DNA from: Thermoplasmatota archaeon
GTDB taxonomy: Archaea > Thermoplasmatota > Thermoplasmata > Thermoplasmatales > Thermoplasmataceae
Direction: 5' to 3'
NCBI GenBank assembly: GCA_023489425.1
Contig: JAMDCG010000019.1
Coordinates: 1-16,275 of the forward strand
DNA length: 16,275 bases
Shown: positions 1 through 6,676 of the stretch, in pieces
Numbering within the stretch: position 1 is the stretch's first letter
Layout of the letters: each line of letters opens with the position of its first letter
Program-made: the position numbers and the translations under genes
Notes under the pieces: model-generated
Seen by the model: only the letters and a program-made list of their open reading frames with translations
Database searches by the model: none
Told to the model about the DNA's origin: nothing

Positions 1-998
1 ACATTTATTCCTCTGATCTCCCTAAAATCCATAAATATTCCATCATCAAAGGGCTCAAAAATCCTAATATTGGCTCCAGAGCTTGTTGGTCTGAGGTCAA
101 GTTTCTTCACTATCTCATTTAGGTCTCCTGAGATATATACCCATACATCATTATATCGCACAAATGGTGCTACCATTGAAGCTCCTGCCATTCCTGTGAA
201 TGCGTATTTCAGATTCAACTCATCTGCTGCCTTTGCGAGTTTTAATATTATCTCTTCTGGACTTCTTGCAAATGAGAAGAAAGCATTTGATCTGCTCTTT
301 TCTACTGTCCAGTTTGATGCCCAATTTTTTAGAAGCCTTTTTGAATCTATTAATTTAATGCTCTTGTCCTCATCGCGTGATACATAGCCTTTATCTTCAA
401 GCTGATTCACAACAAAGTAAACACCGGCAGGGCTCATTCTGCATATATTGGCAAGTTCTGTGATCTTCCATTTCTTTTTAGGATCATTGAGGATCGCTCT
501 TAAAATGCGAGTTGCTTTACTAGCAAATATACCGCGATTGAGACGTCTCTCCGTTTTCCTCTCAGCACTGCTTATACGGTCTACCAGAACTGAGTCAAAT
601 TTTAGGTATACGTCTCCTATTAAATCAATATAACCTATGTTTTCTGATATTAGAATTTTCCTTGCCCTTTCACTAATGTAAGGGGCAACAAAAACGGGGT
701 ATATTCCTTTTTTAATTTTAGTTAAATTTTTAAGTTGATAAATGGACCTTTCGACAAACCTTGGCTCTCCATTGGATTTAACCTCAATAAGTAGGTTTTT
801 CTTTTTATTTCCGGTTAGAATCTTGACCATTATATTAGAATAACTCTTTTTGTCTATTGGTATTTCGTATGATATGTCCTCTATATCCATATTCGGTAGG
901 AGAGATGGTAGTTTCTTAATGAATTCATTAATTGTTTCTCTTTCATTAATTGAACGTAATTTAGTAGATTCCATTATTTTACCATCTGGTAAATTCAT
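1..998 (-). CDS. AbiEi-family antitoxin-like regulator (partial, 3' end outside window)
   Basis: The reverse strand is open from an ATG at 998 to the left edge: 332 codons, no stop, so the C-terminus is missing. Residues about 55-90 hold a beta-strand followed by Leu-Leu-Ile-Glu-Val-Lys-Ser (69-75), which resembles the E-x-K core of PD-(D/E)XK nucleases; nearby text about Pro-Val-Phe-Val-Ala-Pro-Tyr-Ile-Ser (101-109) and Gly-Tyr-Ile-Asp-Leu (122-126) is typical of proteins annotated as type IV toxin-antitoxin AbiEi antitoxins. Residues about 160-215 form a winged helix (ATRILRAIL, then ITELANICRMSPAGVYFVV). The remaining part (about 240-332) matches the AbiEi C-terminal domain style. AbiEi proteins bind DNA and repress their own operon; the toxin AbiEii normally follows, which would lie left of the window. 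An ATG at 974 (residue 9) is an alternative start, because a TATA-like box at 1005-1014 sits too close to 998. Family call is from memory of motifs, not a search. Confidence 0.72.
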   Translation of the reverse strand, partial: MNLPDGKIMESTKLRSINERETINEFIKKLPSLLPNMDIEDISYEIPIDKKSYSNIMVKILTGNKKKNLLIEVKSNGEPRFVERSIYQLKNLTKIKKGIYPVFVAPYISERARKILISENIGYIDLIGDVYLKFDSVLVDRISSAERKTERRLNRGIFASKATRILRAILNDPKKKWKITELANICRMSPAGVYFVVNQLEDKGYVSRDEDKSIKLIDSKRLLKNWASNWTVEKSRSNAFFSFARSPEEIILKLAKAADELNLKYAFTGMAGASMVAPFVRYNDVWVYISGDLNEIVKKLDLRPTSSGANIRIFEPFDDGIFMDFREIRGIN

Positions 999-1004
999 TA
1001 TTCT

Positions 1005-1014
1005 TATTTAAATA
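1005..1014 (-). promoter_or_regulatory. TATA-like box for the AbiEi-like gene
   Basis: On the reverse strand this reads TATTTAAATA. Transcription starting about 26 bases downstream would begin near 983, which favours the in-frame ATG at 974 over the one at 998. Inference from spacing only. Confidence 0.4.
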
Positions 1015-1037
1015 CTATGTATTTTTTTTGGTATTCT

Positions 1038-1075
1038 GATAACAATGCATATATGTACATATATGCATTGTTATC
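1038..1075. repeat. Perfect 38-bp palindrome in divergent intergenic region
   Basis: The 38 bases are exactly equal to their own reverse complement, with no spacer: each half starts GATAACAATGCATATATGT and the centre is GTAC. It lies between the divergent AbiEi-like gene (start 998 or 974) and the small DNA-binding protein gene at 1200. A GGTA/TACC pair (1030-1033 and 1081-1084) flanks it. Because it sits between two divergent starts it is unlikely to be a terminator; a dimer-binding operator, possibly for one of the two flanking DNA-binding proteins, is the simplest reading. Confidence 0.9.
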
Positions 1076-1199
1076 GAACGTACCTTTTTTTTAAAGATGA
1101 AAATTTGTCTAAATTACGTATTTATTGAAAAAATTTATGATAGAACAACATTCAAATAATACTAAATAATTAGTACTATGTAAGGGGAAGAGACCATCC

Positions 1200-1691
1200 A
1201 TGGCGATAAGAATAATAAAAGTAAATGGAAAAGAATACTATCAGGAAGTAGAATATAGATGGGACCCAATTGATAAAAGGGGCAAAACAAAAGTCCTACG
1301 ACACTTGGGTCCTGTTAAACCACTAAATCCTGATAAATACAGCAAAACTAAATTAAACATTTCAACACCTGAGTTCAAAAAGAAAAGAGTTAACAAGAAA
1401 GGTAACAATACAAATGAAAAGTTAGAAATGAGTAAATCAGATTTTCCTCCACTAACTCCACCCTCGGATTTAATTGATAATGTTCTCAGATTAGTGGAAG
1501 ATTCAGGTAAGAAACTCAGCAGAAGCGAAGCGTGCTCCTTAATTTTGCAGAATAAGAAAATAAGTTTAGACGAATCTAAAACTTTAACAATACATGTAGG
1601 GTTTGCACTTACAATTCTAGAAAGAGAAGGAAAAATATCAAGAACAGGAAATGGAAAAAGAGGAGACCCGTATCTCTACACATCAAGATAG
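1200..1691 (+). CDS. Small putative DNA-binding protein with winged-helix-like C-terminus
   Basis: A 163-residue basic protein, not recognised as a named family. Residues 1-37 (from MAIRIIKVNGKEYYQ to a VLRHLG end) resemble the short N-terminal module found in IS1634-type transposases and in some archaeal proteins, where a K-x-G-K-x-Y-Y stretch ends in a H-L-G. Residues about 45-75 are Lys/Asn-rich and probably a flexible linker. Residues about 88-163 are predicted helical with a final beta-wing (ISRTGNGKRGDPYLYTSR), consistent with a winged helix. No transposase catalytic domain follows, so this is not a complete transposase. The ATG has a purine-rich GGGGA at 1184-1188 about 11 bases upstream and a TATA-like stretch around 1152-1170. 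It may act on the adjacent palindrome. Existence of the gene is likely; function is inference. Confidence 0.7.
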   Translation: MAIRIIKVNGKEYYQEVEYRWDPIDKRGKTKVLRHLGPVKPLNPDKYSKTKLNISTPEFKKKRVNKKGNNTNEKLEMSKSDFPPLTPPSDLIDNVLRLVEDSGKKLSRSEACSLILQNKKISLDESKTLTIHVGFALTILEREGKISRTGNGKRGDPYLYTSR

Positions 1692-2061
1692 TTCTGGCTT
1701 ATCGATTTCGCTGGTAGCATCAAATAAATTTCAATTCATCTAATATGTTTGTAATCCATGATATCTCACTTTTCTATACATATGATCCATTACACAAATG
1801 TGTAATGAAACAAGAGAAGCAATCCACCAGCTAAGTAAATTATGTTTAGAACATACAAATTCAATAGTGTTTAATTATTCACATTGACTTTGTAGCAGAG
1901 CAAAAAATAGTCACTTAGAACCAATTACATATAACTTTGAAACTGCTTATGAAAATACATATTGCAATAGGGATTAGTAATTAAGCATTTAAACAATTGA
2001 TTGCTTTCTCTATTTCCTTTATATGATCTTGAAGTGGTTATGACACGTGATTGTGGGAGCG
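1692..2061. other. Intergenic region without a supported gene; small hairpin and possible broken reading frame
   Basis: The region lies between the end of the plus-strand DNA-binding gene and the 3' end of the minus-strand HEPN operon. A perfect 8-bp stem with a 4-base loop lies at 1788-1807 (CATTACAC / GTGTAATG). It is not followed by a T-run on either strand, so it is a weak terminator candidate. The plus frame from an ATG at 1798 reads 29 codons to a TGA (1885-1887) and a further 29 codons to a TAG (1975-1977); this could be a gene relic but I recognise nothing in it. Confidence 0.45.
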
Positions 2062-2475
2062 TTATTGATAATTTAATATTTCTGCGCCGATACTCTTATC
2101 TCTACTTAATTCATCCAGAAGCTCTGTAATTTCCAGTATTGAAGATTCTGCCTCAATTTTGTCTATCTTTGCAGAAAGAACATATGTTGCTTTGTTTCTT
2201 TGATCTCTCAAGCTTCGAAGTTTCCTGCCCCAGGCATTAGCCGTTTTAGGCTCACAAAGTCCCTTTAGCTTTTCAATAACTTCCGAATGAGCCTTAGGGG
2301 TGTCAGTTATATGTATTCCAATTGCAGTCATTGCTTCTCTAATTACTAAGAATCCATAGTAGTAAGATTTCTCGATAGATGCTCTAACTAAACCTTCCAT
2401 GAGATCACTATCTGAAGTTTTAGGCACCATTGAAACGAATTCAGATGAAAGCTTACGCAAGGTGTTTGGTTTCAC
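2062..2475 (-). CDS. HEPN-like domain protein, last gene of a three-gene operon
   Basis: This 137-residue, mostly helical protein has HEPN-like hallmarks. A helix with SIEKSYYYGFLVIREAM (33-49) corresponds to the first conserved HEPN helix region. HSEVIEKLKGL follows (63-73), and LRSLRDQRNKATYVL (86-100) matches the common R-x-x-R-N-x-A-x-Y variant of the HEPN C-terminal motif. The canonical R-x4-6-H nuclease motif is not present in that form: there is no His after Arg90/Arg93, so RNase activity cannot be assumed. The start is a GTG at 2475, chosen because a strong AGAGGT ribosome-binding site (2481-2486) lies five bases upstream and overlaps the stop of the preceding gene, implying translational coupling. 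HEPN proteins are frequent in toxin-antitoxin and defence modules; here no nucleotidyltransferase partner is seen and the two upstream genes take that place. Confidence 0.72.
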   Translation of the reverse strand: MKPNTLRKLSSEFVSMVPKTSDSDLMEGLVRASIEKSYYYGFLVIREAMTAIGIHITDTPKAHSEVIEKLKGLCEPKTANAWGRKLRSLRDQRNKATYVLSAKIDKIEAESSILEITELLDELSRDKSIGAEILNYQ

Positions 2476-2478
2476 ATT

Positions 2479-3090
2479 TTACCTCTTTTTTCTAACGTTA
2501 AAAAAAATCCTATCCGAACCATTTTCTTCAGAACCAATATTTTCGTTAAGATATTCCCAAATATCAGAAATCTCTTTTGCATCTTTAACTGGCAAATAAA
2601 TATTTATCGATATTCCATCTAACTTTTCATCCTCTTCGTCTAAAAAATATTCTATCTCTGTGAAAATTTCTTTTCCATATTGGGTAACTTCGTGTAAATA
2701 TTTGTTTGTTTTCTCAACCATAAGTAATAGATTTATTGGATTGTAGTTGTTTGATGCTTGCATTTTAGAAATATAATTTTTTATCATTGGAAGATTACTA
2801 GGACTAATGAAAGCGAATTTTGTCTTTACTATTTTTTCTAAGGTATTATCTAAGATATTGCTTGGACTCTTTTTTGAGGTCTTAATAGAGTCTGAATTTG
2901 TGAAACTTTCAAAAGGCCCTATTGGAATTGATGTAGGGATTGAAAATTTTTCACCAATGACATTTTTTCCTTCATAAGGTTTTCTTTTATGTCTATCTTC
3001 TTTAATTGCAAGTTGAGTAGGATGAAATAAAATATTTGGACTCTCTCCAGCATTTGAAGAATAATTTGTTATTTGACTTGTAAATGTCAT
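2479..3090 (-). CDS. Hypothetical protein, middle gene of the HEPN operon
   Basis: A 203-residue protein I do not recognise. Residues 1-85 are rich in Ser, Asn, Pro and Lys with little predicted structure. Residues about 86-150 look helical (NLPMIKNYISKM, NPINLLLMVEKTNKYLHEV). Residues about 150-203 look alpha/beta: an acidic stretch (FLDEEDEKLDG), a strand ISINIYLPV, a helix AKEISDIWEYLNENIG and a final strand RIFFNVRKKR. No signal peptide or membrane segment. The ATG at 3090 is two bases past the stop of the upstream gene and has an AAGGGAT about ten bases upstream, inside that gene. The next gene follows after three bases. It is probably a binding partner or regulator of the HEPN-like protein; this is inferred only from gene order. 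Confidence 0.68.
   Translation of the reverse strand: MTFTSQITNYSSNAGESPNILFHPTQLAIKEDRHKRKPYEGKNVIGEKFSIPTSIPIGPFESFTNSDSIKTSKKSPSNILDNTLEKIVKTKFAFISPSNLPMIKNYISKMQASNNYNPINLLLMVEKTNKYLHEVTQYGKEIFTEIEYFLDEEDEKLDGISINIYLPVKDAKEISDIWEYLNENIGSEENGSDRIFFNVRKKR
2481..2486 (-). promoter_or_regulatory. Strong ribosome-binding site for the HEPN-like gene
   Basis: The reverse strand reads AGAGGT, complementary to the archaeal 16S tail, five bases before the GTG at 2475 and overlapping the TAA of the upstream gene. It decides the GTG start over an out-of-frame ATG at 2477. Confidence 0.7.
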
Positions 3091-3092
3091 AT

Positions 3093-3374
3093 TTACATAT
3101 CCCTTGTTATTGATATGGAACCATTATCTTCTATTTTTAAATTCCATTTAGAGCCAAGAATGTATGGCGTTTCAGATACATCTGGCACGAATAATATTAC
3201 TCGATTGGCAATTGTTTTATCCGGTTGAGCTGTCTGTCCACTTGCTTCAACCCTCTCTCTTACATCTGGAGTGCTATCTATGCAATTTCCAAATGATACA
3301 ACGACAGATGGCTTACCACTCTCAACATCAAAGTTTCGAGCCAAATTAAGAACTTCCACACTCATTTCCTTCAT
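3093..3374 (-). CDS. Hypothetical small beta-rich protein, first gene of the HEPN operon
   Basis: A 93-residue protein without a family I can name. After a short helix (EVLNLARNF) the sequence alternates strands: PSVVVSFGNCI (22-32), a loop rich in Asp/Glu/Gln, ANRVILFVPDV (56-66), then PYILGSKWNLKIEDNGSISI (70-89) that reads as a beta hairpin. It is cytosolic by appearance. The ATG at 3374 is taken as the start. An ATG at 3365, with GAAGGAA directly before it, is an alternative. A TATA-like AGTATTTAGTATTA lies just upstream on the reverse strand. The reading frame is tightly linked to the two genes that follow, which supports it as a real gene. Confidence 0.62.
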   Translation of the reverse strand: MKEMSVEVLNLARNFDVESGKPSVVVSFGNCIDSTPDVRERVEASGQTAQPDKTIANRVILFVPDVSETPYILGSKWNLKIEDNGSISITRDM

Positions 3375-4457
3375 TAATACTAAATACTATTCTTCTTTTT
3401 TTAGTTTGCTACTAAATTAAGTGAAGGAATAGATGTTTTAGATTTTTCAAAGGTTTTAATTGAATTTTTTCCTGAATGCGTTACAAGATCTGGTAGAGCA
3501 AGATGTTAACTTATCAGTTTAACGATAAACGTTATTAGAGAAGATGACAATCATAAATTTCGTTACAGTATGAAAAGGATTTACTTAAATTTATAATGAC
3601 GTCTGTTCAGGTCCACTTCATATGTGGTTTATTTTTTAAGAGATAAAGTAAAAACTACATCAATTATATATTCAATGATCTTGATATATCAGAGCGGAAC
3701 ATATTCACTCCTTTCTGAAATAATAGGATTCCAGAATGTAGTAATGTATAAACTTTATTCTATAGAAAAGATTCTACAGAAGAGACTTCCCATCAGGGAA
3801 GAGTAACTGCTCGTTAATGTACAAAGTCAGGTTGATCTTGGCACGTATCGTAAGGAACACAGCAAGAAGATAAGTCTCAGAGAGTCTGAAAAATCTTCTA
3901 AATCAAAACTTTCATAGCGCTTCTAAATTATCTTTGTTTAATCAGTTATAAATCGTACCAAACGGTTCTGTTAACATTATAATTTTAGAGTCGTAATTTA
4001 TGTTATGACATCTGATGACCCTACCTTTGAGAGTTTTTTTATTGTTAAATTCTTGCCGTTGTTGATTTGTCTGTGTCACACTCCTTTTTTTCATACTATA
4101 GTTGCAAATGACTGCTCTTCAATCAGCATTTTAACCTTTTGCAACCGTAATTATCTTGTATTGATACTTATGATTTAGGAGTTCTATGGAGTATTTTGCA
4201 TTGCTGTATTACAAACACACCCTTTATATTAAATATGATCTGTTTTTCGTTATTTTACAAAAGTGAAATGTTGAAAATTGAGCCAAAATAATGGTTTTTT
4301 AACTACTTTTGCCTCCTTGACTGGAACCATATCTATTGAAGAATGTTGCTATAATAGTATCACTGGTGACAAGATTTCTGACAGTTTTATTAATAAATAT
4401 TTCAATTCTAACCATTTTAATCTAACTAAGACTAATTATGGCAATAACGTTTTAATA
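3375..4457. other. Long gene-poor intergenic region with possible gene remnants
   Basis: About 1.1 kb between the divergent HEPN operon and the lysW operon. No convincing gene is seen. A plus frame from 3405 to a TAA at 3507-3509 reads 34 protein-like codons (…GIDVLDFSKVLIEFFPEC…) but has no start. From 3624 a GTG-started frame runs 60 codons to TAA (3804-3806) and the same frame then stays open 36 more codons to a TAG at 3915-3917, ending in a Lys/Ser-rich stretch, which suggests a decayed gene. A G/C-rich hairpin with a perfect 6-bp stem and 4-base loop lies at 3786-3801 (CTTCCC/GGGAAG). An AT-rich frame at 4278-4466 starts with TTG, has no ribosome-binding site and is probably chance. No tRNA, rRNA or insertion-sequence ends recognised. 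Confidence 0.5.
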
Positions 4458-4467
4458 TTTATATAAA
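4458..4467 (+). promoter_or_regulatory. TATA-like box for the lysW operon
   Basis: The sequence TTTATATAAA is the best archaeal TATA match upstream of lysW. A start about 26 bases downstream (near 4488) would leave a leader of about 70 bases before the lysW ATG at 4561, unlike the nearly leaderless arrangement at argG and egtB. Confidence 0.45.
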
Positions 4468-4548
4468 ATAAATGGAATACTACAAAACAAGTCTCATTAA
4501 ATGCTACTCCAGAAGAGTTGCATAGCTTACGGCTCTGTTTTGGATCTA

Positions 4549-4554
4549 GGGGGG
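4549..4554 (+). promoter_or_regulatory. Ribosome-binding site that sets the lysW start
   Basis: A run of six G (after TCTA) ends six bases before the ATG at 4561, a normal Shine-Dalgarno spacing. It abuts the in-frame ATG at 4555, which makes 4555 less likely, and lies inside the 20-residue upstream extension that starts at 4501. Confidence 0.55.
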
Positions 4555-4560
4555 ATGAAA

Positions 4561-4734
4561 ATGAATATGGAATGTAAAATGTGTGGTGGAAAGGTTATAG
4601 TCCCTGATGATGCCTTAAAAGGAGAAATTGTCAGTTGTGGAGATTGTGGACTGGATTATGAAATACAGGAAGAAAGTCCTGGAAAATTTTTTCTCAAGGT
4701 GGCAGAGGAGGTAAAGGAGGATTGGGGTGAATGA
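4561..4734 (+). CDS. lysW: LysW/ArgW amino-group carrier protein
   Basis: A 57-residue acidic protein that is the carrier of the LysW pathway for lysine or arginine. Its C-terminal Glu is the attachment point: the gamma-carboxyl is joined to the amino group of alpha-aminoadipate or glutamate, protecting it through later steps. Two Cys pairs, C5-x-x-C8 and C26-x-x-C29, form the zinc-binding knuckle, and the chain ends in the diagnostic E-D-W-G-E. The frame extends upstream to an ATG at 4501 (77 residues), but the six-G ribosome-binding site and the usual family length of about 55 residues favour 4561 (4555 and 4567 are alternatives). It is the first gene of the lysW-Y-Z-J-X-K operon; an 82-base gap separates it from lysY, allowing higher carrier expression. 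Confidence 0.93.
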   Translation: MNMECKMCGGKVIVPDDALKGEIVSCGDCGLDYEIQEESPGKFFLKVAEEVKEDWGE

Positions 4735-4816
4735 ATAGCCCAGAATCTTACGGTTTCATTTCGTATATTAGTAAAAAAGTGATCACTATTTTCTGTTTAG
4801 AATGGGGAATTACTAA

Positions 4817-5869
4817 TTGAAGACAGTAGCTATTGTTGGTGCATCGGGATATGTTGGGGGGGAACTACTGCGACTTCTTCTGATGCATCCTGAAGTCGAA
4901 GTCAAAGTTGCAACTTCACAACAGCATGCCGGGGAGTATGTTTTCAAAGCGCATCCTAATCTCAAAGGGTTCACTTCTATGAGATTTTCCAGGGACACCC
5001 CAGAAGAAGCTGCATCAAAAGTAGATATTGTTTTTATGGCGGTTCCACACGGATCATCCATTGAACATGTGCCTGGAATGTCTGAAATGGGAGTGAAGAT
5101 TGTAGATATGAGTGCGGATTTCAGGTTTAGGAACCCGGCAGATTATCCAGTCTGGTATGGCTGGGAGCATCCAGCCCCTGACCTTCTCCAGAAATTTGTC
5201 TATGGCATGCCAGAACTTCACAGGGAGGAATTGAAGTCGGCACGTTTCATTTCTGTTCCAGGGTGCATTGCAAGCTCTTCGATTTATAGCATTGCACCAC
5301 TTGCCAAGGCAGGATTTCTGGATGGAGTGGTGGTGATTGACGCTAAAATAGGTTCGTCGGGCTCAGGAAATAAGCCATCCATGGCGACTCACTTTTCAGA
5401 AAGGTACAATTCAGTAAGGATATACAGTCCATCAGGACATAGGCACATAGGAGAAATTGAGCAGGAACTTTCTATTATTTCAGGTACCAAAGTAAAAGTT
5501 ACTATGTCAGCACACTCAATTAACATGGTTCGAGGAATTCTAACTACAAGTAGTGTATTTGTAGAGAGAGAGCCTAAAATTCAGAATATATGGAACGCTT
5601 ACCGAACAATGTATGGAGAAGAACCATTTGTTAGGTTCATAATGGATCCAAGCGGGGTCTATAAATACCCTGATCCTAAACTTGTTGTAGGTTCAAATTT
5701 CATAGATCTTGGATTCGCTATTGATCGGCATGTAAAAAGGATAGTTGCTATTGGTTCAATAGATAACCTAATAAAGGGAGCAGCTGGAAACGCAATTCAA
5801 TCAATGAATATTATGGAAGGATTTGATGAGAAAGAGGGGTTAATGATGTCTCCAATGCGGCTGGTGTAA
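4817..5869 (+). CDS. lysY: LysW-aminoadipate-6-semialdehyde / LysW-glutamyl-phosphate reductase (LysY/ArgC)
   Basis: A 350-residue NADPH-dependent reductase of the ArgC family. It reduces the phosphorylated LysW-bound substrate to the semialdehyde. The N-terminal dinucleotide-binding motif is VAIVGASGYVGGELLRLL (4-21). The catalytic Cys is C150 in S-V-P-G-C-I-A, and the catalytic His region is SGHRHIGEIEQEL (206-218); GSSGSGNKPS (179-188) is also typical. Length is normal for the family. The start is a TTG at 4817 with GGGGAA at 4804-4809 about seven bases upstream; the ATG at 4802 is out of frame and runs quickly into a stop. It ends three bases before the GTG of lysZ. Whether the natural substrate is the glutamate or aminoadipate derivative cannot be read from this gene alone. 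Confidence 0.93.
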   Translation: MKTVAIVGASGYVGGELLRLLLMHPEVEVKVATSQQHAGEYVFKAHPNLKGFTSMRFSRDTPEEAASKVDIVFMAVPHGSSIEHVPGMSEMGVKIVDMSADFRFRNPADYPVWYGWEHPAPDLLQKFVYGMPELHREELKSARFISVPGCIASSSIYSIAPLAKAGFLDGVVVIDAKIGSSGSGNKPSMATHFSERYNSVRIYSPSGHRHIGEIEQELSIISGTKVKVTMSAHSINMVRGILTTSSVFVEREPKIQNIWNAYRTMYGEEPFVRFIMDPSGVYKYPDPKLVVGSNFIDLGFAIDRHVKRIVAIGSIDNLIKGAAGNAIQSMNIMEGFDEKEGLMMSPMRLV

Positions 5870-5872
5870 ATC

Positions 5873-6676
5873 GTGGTAATTGTTTTAAAGCTGGGAGGAA
5901 GTCTAATGAAAAATGGTATATCAGAAAGTTTTACCAAAGATTTCTCATCGAACAAAGATGATGAATATGTGATTGTCCATGGTGGAGGTCCTGCTGTCAC
6001 CGATCTTTGTAAAAGGTTGAATATGGAGGCGAAATTTATTACTTCTCCCAGTGGAATAAGAAGTAGATACACAGATGCTCAAACGATGCAAACCTATATA
6101 ATGAGTATGCGTGGAAGCATTAACGCGTCCATAGTTCTTGCACTGCAAAAGGCTGGAATGAAGTCCTTCGGTATGTCTGGTATCGATGGGCCCACGATTA
6201 TTGCGGAGAGGAAAAAAAGGTTAATAGCGATGAATGAGAAGGGTAGGAAAATGTTCATTGATGGTGGATACACCGGTAAGATATTATCGGTAAATGGAAC
6301 GTTCATTAAGTATCTTTTTTCTGAAAAAATCACCCCTGTAGTAGCGCCTATTGCGGTTGGACTGGAGCATGAACCTCTGAACGTAGATGGAGATAGAGCT
6401 GCATCAGCTATATCTGGGGAATTGAAAGCCACAAAGATGATCCTTTTAACGGACGTCGATGGTATAATTTTTAACGGAAAATTAGTGGAGAAACTTAATA
6501 TGAAACAGGCTGTAAAAATGTTAAGACTGGTTGGGAATGGCATGGATAAAAAGATCATGGCCGCGATTGAATCCATAGAAGCTGGTACCAATGAGGTAAT
6601 TATTGCCAATGGAAATAGACCAATGCCAATATCAGCCGCAATTAACACGAATATAAGGACGGTGATAACAAAATGA
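5873..6676 (+). CDS. lysZ: LysW-aminoadipate / LysW-glutamate kinase (LysZ/ArgB)
   Basis: A 267-residue amino-acid kinase of the N-acetylglutamate kinase family, which phosphorylates the side-chain carboxyl of the LysW-bound substrate using ATP. Visible motifs are KLGGS (6-10) for phosphate binding, HGGGP (36-40), and GIRSRYTD (61-68). The R-S-R-Y-T-D form is typical of LysZ rather than acetyl-substrate ArgB enzymes. Later motifs include NVDGDRAA and LLTDVDGI, which line the ATP site. The start is a GTG at 5873, three bases after the lysY stop; no strong ribosome-binding site is seen, so translational coupling is likely. The stop overlaps the lysJ ATG by four bases. Confidence 0.92.
   Translation: MVIVLKLGGSLMKNGISESFTKDFSSNKDDEYVIVHGGGPAVTDLCKRLNMEAKFITSPSGIRSRYTDAQTMQTYIMSMRGSINASIVLALQKAGMKSFGMSGIDGPTIIAERKKRLIAMNEKGRKMFIDGGYTGKILSVNGTFIKYLFSEKITPVVAPIAVGLEHEPLNVDGDRAASAISGELKATKMILLTDVDGIIFNGKLVEKLNMKQAVKMLRLVGNGMDKKIMAAIESIEAGTNEVIIANGNRPMPISAAINTNIRTVITK

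Noticed and set aside
70..633. Two plus-strand frames (70-387 and 448-633)
   Set aside because: Both are antisense to the AbiEi-like gene, whose reverse-strand frame is open throughout and carries recognisable domains.
4278..4466. A 62-codon TTG-started frame upstream of lysW
   Set aside because: Low-complexity AT-rich translation, no ribosome-binding site, and its end overlaps the likely lysW promoter.
4501..4560. Longer LysW starting at 4501
   Set aside because: The added 20 residues have no counterpart in the family's usual length, and the G-rich ribosome-binding site lies inside them; kept only as an alternative.
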